Source: Treponema sp. (lineage in GTDB: Bacteria; Spirochaetota; Spirochaetia; Treponematales; Breznakiellaceae). From it: 64,000 nt of DNA. The stretch spans positions 53,282 through 117,281 of the forward strand of contig JAISBR010000085.1 in NCBI GenBank assembly GCA_031266095.1, given 5' to 3'. Below are positions 8,367-17,396 of this stretch, piece after piece. The position numbers and the translations under genes are program-made. Within the stretch, counting starts at the first letter, position 1. Each line of letters opens with the position of its first letter. The notes below the pieces were generated by a model. It made no database searches, was not told the DNA's origin, and saw nothing but the letters and a program-made list of their open reading frames with translations.

Positions 8367-8800
8367 GTGTATCTGAACTCAAAGGCCGGGCGATTTTCCT
8401 GGCCTGGATCGCAGGTATTCTCCTTGCCGGCTTATTGCTCTGGTCTCTTACCCAGTCTTTGCAGGCCCGCAATCTTCTGCGGGCAGTGAACAAAGTACTT
8501 ATATCCCTTGAAGATTCCCGGCGGCTTTCCGCTCCCCTGGGCCGGCGCGCTGTCACCACAAACCCAATGGGCATCTGGTATTCCATGCTCGGTTCCAGCG
8601 CAAGTATGTTTGTGTTTCCCATTATGTGGGACGGTATCCTCATTCCCTGCGGAGCGCTGGTGTCTTCGGAAGGAAAGGTAGAGGAGTTGCTGCCCTTAAC
8701 CGGCCACGCGAGGCAGGTCCTGGACCAGCTTCCCCAGGGGCTGGTCCAGTTGTATGTCCGCCGGGTAGAAGCCGCCGCCGCGGTAAGAGGCGGGCAATGA
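8363..8800 (+). CDS. Small membrane protein in the RnfG position, no FMN motif
   Basis: 145 residues with one N-terminal transmembrane helix (about 12-34) and a short extracytoplasmic domain. The position between rnfD and rnfE and the topology (anchor plus outside domain) fit RnfG. It is, however, much shorter than usual RnfG (about 200 residues) and contains no S/T-G-A-T motif for covalent FMN. It overlaps both neighbours by 4 bp, so it is translated with the complex. It is either a degenerate RnfG or a replacement subunit. Confidence 0.6.
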   Translation: MSVSELKGRAIFLAWIAGILLAGLLLWSLTQSLQARNLLRAVNKVLISLEDSRRLSAPLGRRAVTTNPMGIWYSMLGSSASMFVFPIMWDGILIPCGALVSSEGKVEELLPLTGHARQVLDQLPQGLVQLYVRRVEAAAAVRGGQ

Positions 8801-9357
8801 ACCGCCGACAGCATATATTCTGGGGTTCCCTGTCTCCGCTGGCTGGCTTGAGCGGCGGGGCTTTGTTGGTTATAGCCTCGACCCAGCTTATCTATGCCGC
8901 CGCCGCCGCCGGGGCGCTGCTTTGGGTGTATGGCCTTTCGGCGCTGTCCTGTTGTGCCGGTTCCAAGATATTCCCCGGGCAGGGTAAACCGCTGTTCCTT
9001 CTTTTTTTGACTTCTTTTATCGGAAGTATCTATTTACTGCTGTTCTGGTTTATCAATCCTCTGACGGCACTGGAGGCTTTTCTTTTTATTTCCCTGGTTC
9101 CTCTGTTCTGCGCCGGTTCCGGAATTTTCAGCCGGATCGAATCCCTCGATCTTGCCGGTGCCGTAGGCAGGGCCCTTTCCGAGGCGGCCGTACTTGGAGG
9201 GCTTATAGTTGTTTTTGCAATCATACGGGAGCTTTTGGGCTTTACTTCCTTTACCTTGTCAGGAAGTTCCCAGGGTATACTGTTGCTTTTGGGATACGGC
9301 GCGGGTCTATACCGGTATTTCAGGAAGATTCATGCTCCATGGGAGGATGAACTGTGA
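8797..9357 (+). CDS. rnfE: Rnf complex membrane subunit RnfE, atypical
   Basis: 186 residues with about six transmembrane helices; AVLGGLIVVFAIIRELLGFT matches the conserved RnfE segment ending in REI/LLG. The ATG at 8797 overlaps the preceding stop (ATGA). The two cysteines that normally bind the intramembrane 2Fe-2S cluster with RnfA are not in place: the LGLCP region reads GSLSP, and the VNC region reads PLFCAGS with a cysteine shifted by three residues. The N-terminus is about 20 residues shorter than usual. Confidence 0.82.
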   Translation: MNRRQHIFWGSLSPLAGLSGGALLVIASTQLIYAAAAAGALLWVYGLSALSCCAGSKIFPGQGKPLFLLFLTSFIGSIYLLLFWFINPLTALEAFLFISLVPLFCAGSGIFSRIESLDLAGAVGRALSEAAVLGGLIVVFAIIRELLGFTSFTLSGSSQGILLLLGYGAGLYRYFRKIHAPWEDEL

Positions 9358-9944
9358 ACATCCAGCCTACCCCTCTCATGCTGTTCGCGGTTTTCGCGAG
9401 TCTCTCCGTGAATCTACCATTACAATGCGGTCTTGGCCTGCGGGGAATAGCCGTGTCCCAGAAAGCCGGCAAACGGCCACCTCTGGCAAAACTGGGGATC
9501 TTTTTTAGTACAGTTCTGCTGTTATGGATCGTCTTTTCATATCTCATCTCTTCTCTTCCATTGGGATTGTTCATGTATGTGCTCCTCTTTCCCATGAGTG
9601 CTCTCACCTATCTTGGCCTTGAACGCATGGTATACCGTTTCATGTTGCGAAAAGCCCCGGAAAGCGACGGTCCTATTAATTCCCACGACGGATTGGCTGC
9701 GACGGCCCTCTTTATAACCCTCAATATCGCCGAGGGATTTCTTGAAGCAGCGATACTGTCTCTCGGTTTTGTCTTGGGGATACTACTCGCGTTCGTGATC
9801 CTTAGCGAGATCCGCCGCCGTTCCACGCTGGAAGCGACGCCTCATTTTTTACGCGGCGTTCCACTGACCCTTATCTCAATGGGACTTTTATCTCTGGTTT
9901 TTTCTTCAGCGGCGTTGATGTTTTTTAGGGCCATTGGGGGCTGA
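9354..9944 (+). CDS. rnfA: Rnf complex membrane subunit RnfA, atypical
   Basis: 196 residues, six hydrophobic helices, GTG start overlapping rnfE. The C-terminal part (FLEAAILSLGFVLGILLAFV, LRGVPLTLISMGLLSLVFSS) follows RnfA closely. The canonical cluster cysteines are missing: the LGLCPFxGVS segment reads LQCGLGLRGIAVS (a cysteine is present but displaced) and the TTNCAVLG segment reads TLNIAEGF. Last gene of the cluster; no rnfB is adjacent. Confidence 0.83.
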   Translation: MNIQPTPLMLFAVFASLSVNLPLQCGLGLRGIAVSQKAGKRPPLAKLGIFFSTVLLLWIVFSYLISSLPLGLFMYVLLFPMSALTYLGLERMVYRFMLRKAPESDGPINSHDGLAATALFITLNIAEGFLEAAILSLGFVLGILLAFVILSEIRRRSTLEATPHFLRGVPLTLISMGLLSLVFSSAALMFFRAIGG

Positions 9945-11849
9945 ATGAGTGGTGCAAAAATTAACCTGATCCTGGGTTCCCATGCCCATGTCCCCAGCGG
10001 TGCGGAGGAATATGAATTTGAAAACGTCTACGAAAAAATACTGCGGCCGTTTGTTTCGACTCTCTGTAAGTATCCGAAAATACAGGCGGTTTTGCACTAT
10101 TCAGGGATCTTGCTGTACTGGGTAGAACGCTTCCGCCCGGAGCTGTTCATGCTGATCGAGGACATGGTATCCCGCAAACAGGCGGAGCTTTTGGGCGGCG
10201 GCTTTTACGAGCCTATGCTGCCGCTTATTCCCCTTCAGGACCGGATAGGGCAAATCGAGCTTTTAACTACCTATCTCCGCAAGCATTTCGGCAAACGTCC
10301 CCAGGGCTGCTGGATACCCGCTCTTGCCTGGGAACAGCACCTGGTAAGTCCTCTGGCCGCCTGCGGAATGGCTTATACCTTTCTTGGGGAAAACCAATTC
10401 CTCCTTGCGGGACTTGGGACGGAGGATCTCTTTGCTCCCTGTATCAGTGAAGACCAGGGAAAGCTCATCACCATTTTCCCCATTTCACAATCCACCGGGG
10501 CGGCATTAGCTGAAAAAAACATCTCGCTGGTTTTGGAAGAGCTGCAAAGCCGCCTTCCCCCGCACGGGGAACAGATCGTCTCGGTCTTTCCGGAGAGGCT
10601 TGCCTCTTCCAGCGGGGAAACTCTTGATTATACCTGGAACCGTTTTTTTGAAGAACTTTCCCTCTGTGAATCTCAGGTTGAATGTTTGAGTCCGGCAAAA
10701 CTGCTCAAAGGCTTAAGGGGTCTAAAGAAGGCAAGCTTCCCCGACTCTGTCGGCTTTATCACCGGCCTTGCGGAAGACGATAGCCGCATAAGTCCCCGCC
10801 GGTTCCTCATTGAACATCCTGAGGCAAACGGTGTTTACGCGAAGATGATCTTTACCAGCGTACTGATCAATCAGCTTAGGGGCGATAAATCCCGCAAGCT
10901 CTGTGCCAGGGAAGAACTCTGGAAGGCCCACGGGTGTGATCTCTTCTATTCGGCCGGAACAAAGCAGTATGGTCGCCGGCATTCGATGCGTAAAGCCGCC
11001 TACCGGTCTCTTATTGACGCAGAGAGAATTACCAGGGAAAAGAGAAAGTTCACCCCCTCTCTGATACAATTCGATTTTGACTTTGACGGAGTTGGGGAAT
11101 ATCTTTTCCAGGATATGAAACTTAACTGTTACATACAGCTTACCGGGGCCGGTATTTTTGAGCTGGACTATATTCCCAAAACCTGGAATTATCTCGACGC
11201 CGGTTCCGTGGAAGAAGCGGGCCGGGATCCGCTCAGACGTACCGCCTTTGCCGATTATCTGCTGCCGGCAAGTGTAAAGACTGAAGATTTACTGCGGGTT
11301 CCGCTGGGGCATGCCCGCGTGATGAAGGGAACGCGCCTGTGCTTCACCGAAAAGTATGAGGCCATGGTCCAGGATCGTTCTAAAGGGAAGGTCTGTTTCA
11401 CGCTGCCGGCGGCTCCGAGTCTTCCCTTTGGGGACATAGAAATCACAAAGTGTTTTTCCCTAAAAAGGGATGTACTTACCGTGAGTTATTCCCTCGCCAA
11501 CCGGGGCAAGGAACGCGGGATCTTCCGTTTTGTTCCCGAAATCAATCTCTCCTTTGCCAATGAAGGGGAAGAATTTGTCCGCTTTTTTATCTGCAAGAGC
11601 GGCGATAAAGACGCGCCTCTTAGTGAGTCGGGCGGTACGCTCATAAAGGGCGCTGACGGACTTAAAATCCAGGATTTGAAAAACGAAGTACAGATAAACC
11701 TGGCCTCCACCAAATCTTTTGACGGCTGTCTGGCCCCCGTACGGATTGGGACACAGTACCAGGCAGCCTGTATTATGCCCCTGTTTGATATTTCCCTGGG
11801 AAGCGGTGAAACCTGGGCCAATGACTTCAGCTTGAAGTTTTCCCATTAA
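9945..11849 (+). CDS. GH57-type glucanotransferase/amylase homologue lacking catalytic residues
   Basis: 634 residues, collinear with GH57 4-alpha-glucanotransferases such as the Thermococcus litoralis enzyme: N-terminal GSHAHVP, GGGFYEPMLPLIPLQDRIGQ, a helical middle and a C-terminal beta domain (about 365-634). The nucleophile segment (normally W-x-x-E-R-V-W) reads CWIPALAWE, with Ala126 at the Glu. The acid/base segment (normally DDGEKFG) reads SVFPERLASS around 213-222. Trp and His of the later substrate loop are also lost. The fold is well supported but glycosyl transfer is unlikely, so it may be a binding or scaffold protein. It starts immediately after the rnfA stop with a GGGGG ribosome site, so it is in the same operon. 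Confidence 0.8.
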   Translation: MSGAKINLILGSHAHVPSGAEEYEFENVYEKILRPFVSTLCKYPKIQAVLHYSGILLYWVERFRPELFMLIEDMVSRKQAELLGGGFYEPMLPLIPLQDRIGQIELLTTYLRKHFGKRPQGCWIPALAWEQHLVSPLAACGMAYTFLGENQFLLAGLGTEDLFAPCISEDQGKLITIFPISQSTGAALAEKNISLVLEELQSRLPPHGEQIVSVFPERLASSSGETLDYTWNRFFEELSLCESQVECLSPAKLLKGLRGLKKASFPDSVGFITGLAEDDSRISPRRFLIEHPEANGVYAKMIFTSVLINQLRGDKSRKLCAREELWKAHGCDLFYSAGTKQYGRRHSMRKAAYRSLIDAERITREKRKFTPSLIQFDFDFDGVGEYLFQDMKLNCYIQLTGAGIFELDYIPKTWNYLDAGSVEEAGRDPLRRTAFADYLLPASVKTEDLLRVPLGHARVMKGTRLCFTEKYEAMVQDRSKGKVCFTLPAAPSLPFGDIEITKCFSLKRDVLTVSYSLANRGKERGIFRFVPEINLSFANEGEEFVRFFICKSGDKDAPLSESGGTLIKGADGLKIQDLKNEVQINLASTKSFDGCLAPVRIGTQYQAACIMPLFDISLGSGETWANDFSLKFSH

Positions 11850-11867
11850 TTCTCGGCCGGGCGGTTG

Positions 11868-11897
11868 TTGATTTTTCGGGATAGGCTAAACTATAGT
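11868..11897 (+). promoter_or_regulatory. Promoter of the ACT-butyrate kinase gene
   Basis: TTGATT (11868-11873), 18-bp spacer, TATAGT (11892-11897). The expected +1 is near 11904, only 3 nt before the ATG at 11907, which has no Shine-Dalgarno. Confidence 0.6.
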
Positions 11898-11906
11898 AAT
11901 ACAGCA

Positions 11907-13325
11907 ATGAAAACGATTGAGCGGGTGGTACTTGTCGTACTGAATAAGCCGGGTGTGCTGGGGCGGGTTGCGGGGCATATACGGCATGAAGGCTGGAATA
12001 TCAAGCGGCTGCTGGTGGACGAAATAGCGGAAGGCGATTCTCAGCCGGCCTTTACGGGCGCTTCAAGGATGGAAATTGACATTGAGGGCGCCCATACCAA
12101 GCTGGCTCAGGTTATGGACCGGCTGTTAAACCTTGATTGTGTTATCAGCATTGAAATGCTGGACGCGGAAGGCAGGAAGCTGGTCCATAACCGGTTACAA
12201 GACAGCGTCCTGACGACGGTGGAAGAACGTCCCCTGGTCAAGGCGCCGCCCAAGCAGGCCGGCTGTTTCCGTATTCTGGCGGTCAATCCGGGATCTACCT
12301 CTACCAAATTCGCCGTTTACGATAATGAAACCGTTCTCTTAGAGCAGGCGATCCGCCATGATGAACAAGTGCTGGCAGGACCGGTACTGAAACAAAAGGA
12401 AACGCGCAGGGACTGTATTATGCGCTGCCTTGCCGCGGCGGAGATACCGCTTGAGTCCCTTGACGCTATTGCCGGCCGGGGCGGACTCTTAAAACCAATT
12501 GAAAGCGGAACCTATCTTATCAATCAACGGATACTGGATGATCTGCAGTCCGCCAGCGCCGCAATCCACGCGTCCGCCCTGGGCGCGATAATTGCAGCTG
12601 AAATTGCCGGGCCGCTTGGAATCCCGGCTTATGTGGTTGACCCGGTGGTAGTAGACGAGATGGACCGTAACGCGAAACTCACGGGAATGCCCGGTATTGA
12701 ACGTTCCAGCGTATTCCACGCCTTGAACCAGAAAGCCATAGCCCGCAGGCTGGCGGCGAAGCTGGGAATGCCTTATGAAAATGCCCGGTACATTGTGGTG
12801 CACCTGGGAGGCGGGATCACGGTCGGCGCTCATCGTTACGGCAGGGTAATCGATGTAAATGACGCTGTCTCCGGTGAAGGCCCCTTTACCCCCGAACGCG
12901 CCGGCGGCGTTCCCGCTATACCGCTTATCGATATGTGCTTTTCCGGTGAATATACCGAACAGGACATGATTGATAAGGTGACCAAGCGCGGTGGAATGTT
13001 GGCATATCTGGGGACAAATGATCTGCGGATTGTGCAGAAGATGATAAACGACGGGGATGAGTTTGCCGCTCTGGTTCTGGATTCTATGGCCTATCAGGTA
13101 TCAAAGGAAATCGGCGCAATGGCCGCGGTTCTGGAGGGCCTTGTAGACGCCATTATTCTCACCGGCGGCCTTGCCTATTCCATCCGTTTTACCGGCGCTA
13201 TCAAGCAGCGGGTGGATAAACTTGCGCCGGTACATGTATTCCCCGGCGAGGATGAACTCCTTGCCCTGATGGGCGGCGTTCTCCGGGTGCTGAGAGGGGA
13301 AGAACCGATAGCTGCCTACGAGTGA
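11907..13325 (+). CDS. ACT domain fused to butyrate kinase
   Basis: 472 residues. Residues about 1-80 form an ACT domain close to the acetolactate synthase small subunit (VLVVLNKPGVLGRVAGHIRH), a fold that binds amino acids. After a linker, residues about 120-472 are a butyrate/branched-chain acyl kinase of the acetokinase family (ILAVNPGSTSTKFAVYDNE, HLGGGITVGAH, ILTGGLAYS). The kinase would interconvert acyl phosphate and fatty acid with ATP. The fusion suggests allosteric control by an amino acid (inference). A frame opening at 11865 with TTG is possible, but the promoter lies across it. No phosphotransbutyrylase is adjacent. Confidence 0.88.
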   Translation: MKTIERVVLVVLNKPGVLGRVAGHIRHEGWNIKRLLVDEIAEGDSQPAFTGASRMEIDIEGAHTKLAQVMDRLLNLDCVISIEMLDAEGRKLVHNRLQDSVLTTVEERPLVKAPPKQAGCFRILAVNPGSTSTKFAVYDNETVLLEQAIRHDEQVLAGPVLKQKETRRDCIMRCLAAAEIPLESLDAIAGRGGLLKPIESGTYLINQRILDDLQSASAAIHASALGAIIAAEIAGPLGIPAYVVDPVVVDEMDRNAKLTGMPGIERSSVFHALNQKAIARRLAAKLGMPYENARYIVVHLGGGITVGAHRYGRVIDVNDAVSGEGPFTPERAGGVPAIPLIDMCFSGEYTEQDMIDKVTKRGGMLAYLGTNDLRIVQKMINDGDEFAALVLDSMAYQVSKEIGAMAAVLEGLVDAIILTGGLAYSIRFTGAIKQRVDKLAPVHVFPGEDELLALMGGVLRVLRGEEPIAAYE

Positions 13326-14153
13326 TCATATCCGCCGGATTGAAAGCGCTCTGCCGGTCTCCCCGTCAATCTCGACGGTAATGCCCTGGACTACGGCTTC
13401 TGTTTCCGGTGTTTCACCGGCGACTTCCATCCGGTACAGTATCTGTTTACGTACCCGGTCAAGGCATATCTTCGGCTCCATACCGATCACGGTATCGGTA
13501 ATACCGGTCATGCCCAAATCGGTGATATAGGCGGCGCCTTTGGGCAGGATCCGCTCATCGGCAGTCTGCACATGAGTGTGAGTTCCGGCGATTACGCCGG
13601 CCCGGCCGTCAAGGTAATAGGCCAGGGCTTCTTTCTCACGGGTGGATTCAGCGTGAAAATCAACCAGGATGACAGGGACCGGAGCGGGAGTCCCGCCGGA
13701 GTCTGCGGGGGACGGATCACCCGCGGCAGGCAGGGCGTTCAGGATCGCGTCAAAACAACGGAAGGGGCAGTCAATGGCGCTCATAAATTCCCGGCCCTGA
13801 AGGTTCACTATTATCCAGCTTGCTCCCGCCTTTTCAACGCGGACCTGCCCGCGGCCGGGCATACCGGCGGGATAATTCGCCGGTCTCAGTACCCGTTCCT
13901 CAGTGCCCATAAGCGGCCAGAAATCCCGCTTTTCCCAGATGTGGTTTCCGGATGTTACCACATCCGCTCCCGCGGCGATGATCCGCCGTAATGTCGCTTC
14001 GGTGAGGCCAAATCCGTCGGCGGCGTTTTCCCCGTTTACCACGGCGAAATCAACGGTGCACTCCTTCAGTATAGACGGCAGCCGGCTTTCCAGAACCTTA
14101 AGACCCGGTTCGCCCACTACATCGCCAATCATAACTGCCCGCAGGGTTTTCAT
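13326..14153 (-). CDS. ymdB: YmdB-family metallophosphatase
   Basis: 275 residues of the TIGR00282/YmdB family: MIGDVVGEPGLKVL, VVNGENAADGFGL, TSGNHIWEKRDF, VDFHAESTREKEAL and GTHTHVQTADERIL provide the di-metal ligands. Characterised members hydrolyse 2',3'-cyclic nucleotides. The start at MKTLRAV matches the family; an ATG six codons upstream (14171) is equally open and neither has a clear ribosome site. It converges with the butyrate kinase gene, and the two stops are adjacent. Confidence 0.9.
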   Translation of the reverse strand: MKTLRAVMIGDVVGEPGLKVLESRLPSILKECTVDFAVVNGENAADGFGLTEATLRRIIAAGADVVTSGNHIWEKRDFWPLMGTEERVLRPANYPAGMPGRGQVRVEKAGASWIIVNLQGREFMSAIDCPFRCFDAILNALPAAGDPSPADSGGTPAPVPVILVDFHAESTREKEALAYYLDGRAGVIAGTHTHVQTADERILPKGAAYITDLGMTGITDTVIGMEPKICLDRVRKQILYRMEVAGETPETEAVVQGITVEIDGETGRALSIRRI

Positions 14154-14185
14154 ACCATGAATATAGCCCATTTGCCGGAAAAATA

Positions 14186-14986
14186 CTACAAATATTTCCG
14201 TAGCGCCCGGGCGACTCCGCTGTGCGCAATATCGCCGGTAATATACGCGGCCGCGGCTTTAAGCTCATCACAGGCATTACCCATGGCAATACCGGTCCCG
14301 GCAGCACGGATCATGTCCATGTCGTTGGCGCTGTCACCGATAGCGATGCTGTGTTCCCCGCTTATACCCACAGCCTCAAGCGCCAGCCGCATCCCCTTTG
14401 ATTTGCTTTCTCCTTTGATGATTCCTTCGTGATAGCCCGCCTGCGGATACAGACTCAACACATTGCCGAGCATGTCTTGTTCCTCGGCAGCGATTTCGCC
14501 TCCCATGGTTAATTTGCTGATCAGCGCGTCGGGGTATTTGGTACTAAAATCGTCCGCGTGTTCCAGCACAAGGGCTTCACGGGGTAAAACCAGACGGGTA
14601 ATACGGTTCAGGGCATACAGATTGGTTTCCCCCTCAAACAAACACCATTTGCCGATACGGGCATACAATTCAAAAATTGCGGATAACAGTTCCCCCGGTA
14701 TCCGTTTACTATAAATCGTTGTAAATTCCGCCGGGGCGCCTTTTAACAGAACATGAGCGCCGGCGGCGGCCACGATGCCGTCCAGCCATGCCGCCCGGAT
14801 AAATTCCGCCGGGATATTCGCCAGGGATCTGGCGGTACTCAGAAAAATCAAATGCCCATCGTTATGTGCCTTTTCAACCTGGGCGGCGTCTTCTACGCCG
14901 GGTTTGGTTTGTCCCTGGGCGATAAGGGTGCCGTCTATATCAAGGAAAACGGCTTTTCGTGTTTGTTCTATACTTCGGTTTCGCAT
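14186..14986 (-). CDS. HAD-superfamily (Cof-type) hydrolase
   Basis: 266 residues. Motif I FLDIDGTL, motif II LSTARS, a C2-type cap, the KG(ESKSKG) lysine region and motif IV IGDSANDMDMI are all present, typical of Cof sugar-phosphate or nucleotide-phosphate phosphatases. The substrate cannot be read from sequence. The start at 14986 lies 7 nt after a -10 element, as expected for a leaderless message; a longer frame from 15022 crosses that promoter. Divergent from the gene at 15049. Confidence 0.88.
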   Translation of the reverse strand: MRNRSIEQTRKAVFLDIDGTLIAQGQTKPGVEDAAQVEKAHNDGHLIFLSTARSLANIPAEFIRAAWLDGIVAAAGAHVLLKGAPAEFTTIYSKRIPGELLSAIFELYARIGKWCLFEGETNLYALNRITRLVLPREALVLEHADDFSTKYPDALISKLTMGGEIAAEEQDMLGNVLSLYPQAGYHEGIIKGESKSKGMRLALEAVGISGEHSIAIGDSANDMDMIRAAGTGIAMGNACDELKAAAAYITGDIAHSGVARALRKYL

Positions 14987-14993
14987 ATACCCA

Positions 14994-15042
14994 AGTGTAC
15001 TCACTGCGGATAGTTGCTTCAATGGGCGGGTATCTGTACACT
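14994..15042. promoter_or_regulatory. Back-to-back overlapping promoters
   Basis: Minus strand: TTGAAG (15017-15022), 17 bp, TACACT (14994-14999), predicted +1 about 14987 against an ATG at 14986. Plus strand: TTGCTT (15014-15019), 17 bp, TACACT (15037-15042), predicted +1 15049, which is the A of the ATG. The two -35 boxes overlap by three bases. Confidence 0.7.
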
Positions 15043-15048
15043 ATAGCC

Positions 15049-15729
15049 ATGACCAGGGGAATTTTAATAGCCGGCAATGAATCCACTCTCAGCCATGCCA
15101 TAGAAGCCGAAACAGTCAAACGGGTTGAACATTTCATGACTGCCCTGATACCGAACCGTCTTTCCGAACCGGTAAGCGGAGGGCACGCCGGTCAATACCC
15201 GGCGGAAAACGCCCGGATCCCGCTGGAATGGAATCCCGGCAGCCCTATCTCAGCCCGGACCCTGGTCCTGGCCGCGGAAAACCGGCAGGAGCGCGTTGAC
15301 GAGGCGATACTGATCTGCGCCCCTCCCTCGATCCGGCGAAGCGCCGCGGAGCTTCCCCTGGTGGATATTGAGATACTGATAAACGATCATATAAAGGGCT
15401 GGTTCTTTCTGGTAAGGGAACTGGCTGCGGTTTTCCGGGCCAGACAATCGGGAACCCTGGCGCTGGTATATTCCGATATCAACTCCGGTGGAGAAAAAGA
15501 TAACGCGGCCGATCTTCTCGGACCGTCATCACTGGCTTCGTTCCAGGCCTTTACCCGAAGCCTTTTGATCTCGGCTTTCAACGAGCCATACATCACGATG
15601 GGCTTTTCCTGCTCCGGCGCTGGAAATGAGGCGGGTTTCGCGTCTTTTGTGCTGAAGCTCATTGATGAGGGAAGCAAACGGAACAACGGCAAACTCCACA
15701 AATACGGAAAACTCAGTTTTTTTAAATGA
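15049..15729 (+). CDS. Unknown protein with Rossmann-like (SDR-like) pattern
   Basis: 226 residues, not assigned to a family. The start GILIAGNESTLSHAIEAE resembles a nucleotide-binding beta-alpha unit, and LALVYSDINSGG followed by ASFQAFTRSLLISAF resembles the distal part of short-chain dehydrogenases, but no Tyr-x3-Lys catalytic pair is evident. The predicted transcription start coincides with the ATG. Stands alone between the HAD hydrolase and glpK; 15730-15805 holds nothing recognisable. Confidence 0.65.
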   Translation: MTRGILIAGNESTLSHAIEAETVKRVEHFMTALIPNRLSEPVSGGHAGQYPAENARIPLEWNPGSPISARTLVLAAENRQERVDEAILICAPPSIRRSAAELPLVDIEILINDHIKGWFFLVRELAAVFRARQSGTLALVYSDINSGGEKDNAADLLGPSSLASFQAFTRSLLISAFNEPYITMGFSCSGAGNEAGFASFVLKLIDEGSKRNNGKLHKYGKLSFFK

Positions 15730-15805
15730 GCCTTCACAGAGCCGGCGCGTGACCGGGGAGTTTGCCGCACTTCGTTCCGAAGCGCCGCCGGCACAAAAGC
15801 GGCGG

Positions 15806-17299
15806 CTAAATCCCGGCATCCGCCCAGCCCCGGCTTCTGCCAACAGCCTTATGCCAGCCGGCAATGAGGTTTTCCCGCCGAGGGGCGTCCATAGCCGGAT
15901 TGAACACTGTGTCACGCTTCCAGCGGCTCCGCACTTCATCTAAATCTTTCCAGAAACCCACGGCAATACCCGCCAGGCAGGCCGCGCCCAGGGCGGTAGT
16001 TTCCCGTACCACCGGCCGTACAATGTCGGCACCGATCATATCGGCCTGAAACTGCATGAGAAAAGAGTCCCTGCTCGCGCCGCCGTCCACCCGCAGCTCC
16101 TCCATTTTGACGCCGGTGTCCTTTTCCATGGCCCGTACCAGGTCCATCACCTGGTAGGCGATGGACTCCTCGGCGGCCCTGATAATGTGGTAACGCTTCG
16201 TACCCCTGGTAATGCCCACGATGCAGCCGCGGGCGTACATGTCCCAATAAGGCGCGCCCAGCCCCGTGAAGGCCGGCACCAGGTAGACGCCGCCGGTGTC
16301 GCTTACCTTATTCGCGTAATACTCGCTGTCGATGCTTTCGGTGATAAAGCGCATCTCGTCGCGTAACCACTGGATCACCGCGCCTCCCACAAAGACCGAG
16401 CCTTCAAGGGCGTACTGTACCTCGTCGGTAAGGCCTGCGGCGATGGTGGTCAAGAGGCCGTTCCTGCTTTCGGCGGCCTCGGCCCCGGTGTTCATCAGAA
16501 GAAAACATCCGGTACCGTAGGTGCTCTTGACATCGCCTTTCTGGAAACAGCATTGGCCAAAAAGCGCGGCCTGCTGGTCACCGGCGTCGCCTGATATGGG
16601 GATCTCCGCGCCCTGGATCTTGGCCGTAGCATAGAGTGCACTTGAGGGCTTTACTTCAGGTAGCATGGCTTTCGGGATGTCCAATTCCGAAAGAAGCCGG
16701 TCGTCCCAATCAAGTTTGTGAATATCGAAGATCATGGTACGACTGGCGTTGGTGTAATCAATCACATGGACCGCGCCGTCCGACAGTTTCCAGATAAGCC
16801 AGGTGTCCACCGTACCGAAGAGTATCTCCCCCTTTTGTGCCCGCTCCCGGGCGCCCGCAACATTGTCCAGTATCCACTTGATCTTGGTACCTGAAAAATA
16901 GGCGTCCGGTACGAGGCCCGTAGTTTTTCTGATATAATCGGAGAGTCCCCGCTCAACCAGGGAATCCACGATAGCCGAGGTACGCCGGCATTGCCACACG
17001 ATGGCATTATATATGGGCTGCCCAGTACCCTTGTCCCAGAGTACCGTGGTTTCCCGCTGGTTAGAGATACCTATAGCCGCTATATCCGCTGCGCCGATAT
17101 TACGCCGGGCGATCAACTCCATCATCACCGCGTACTGGGAGGAATATATCTCCATGGGATCATGCTCGACCCAGCCCTCCTTCGGGTAAATCTGGGTGAA
17201 TTCCTTCTGTTCCACCGCTACGATATTCTGTTCCCTGTCAAAGAGAATCGCCCTCGAACTCGTGGTCCCTTGATCCAGTGCCAGTATATATTTGGCCAT
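15806..17299 (-). CDS. glpK: Glycerol kinase
   Basis: Phosphorylates glycerol to sn-glycerol 3-phosphate with ATP. 497 residues, the usual length. FGGY signatures: [16 protein letters not shown] at the N-terminus, [14 protein letters not shown] in the middle, and [14 protein letters not shown]. Substrate contacts SNQRETT and AGDQQ are present. Start chosen at [11 protein letters not shown] with AAGGAGA upstream; the open frame extends 20 codons further without support. No glpF or glpD is adjacent. Confidence 0.97.
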   Translation of the reverse strand: MAKYILALDQGTTSSRAILFDREQNIVAVEQKEFTQIYPKEGWVEHDPMEIYSSQYAVMMELIARRNIGAADIAAIGISNQRETTVLWDKGTGQPIYNAIVWQCRRTSAIVDSLVERGLSDYIRKTTGLVPDAYFSGTKIKWILDNVAGARERAQKGEILFGTVDTWLIWKLSDGAVHVIDYTNASRTMIFDIHKLDWDDRLLSELDIPKAMLPEVKPSSALYATAKIQGAEIPISGDAGDQQAALFGQCCFQKGDVKSTYGTGCFLLMNTGAEAAESRNGLLTTIAAGLTDEVQYALEGSVFVGGAVIQWLRDEMRFITESIDSEYYANKVSDTGGVYLVPAFTGLGAPYWDMYARGCIVGITRGTKRYHIIRAAEESIAYQVMDLVRAMEKDTGVKMEELRVDGGASRDSFLMQFQADMIGADIVRPVVRETTALGAACLAGIAVGFWKDLDEVRSRWKRDTVFNPAMDAPRRENLIAGWHKAVGRSRGWADAGI

Positions 17300-17396
17300 A
17301 ATTGTCTCCTTAATCGCTTGGTTGATAAAACAATATACCATGATATAGTATAAATCCAAGGCTGGCGGCAGCCTGTTTTATGATTGTGAGGGTTGT

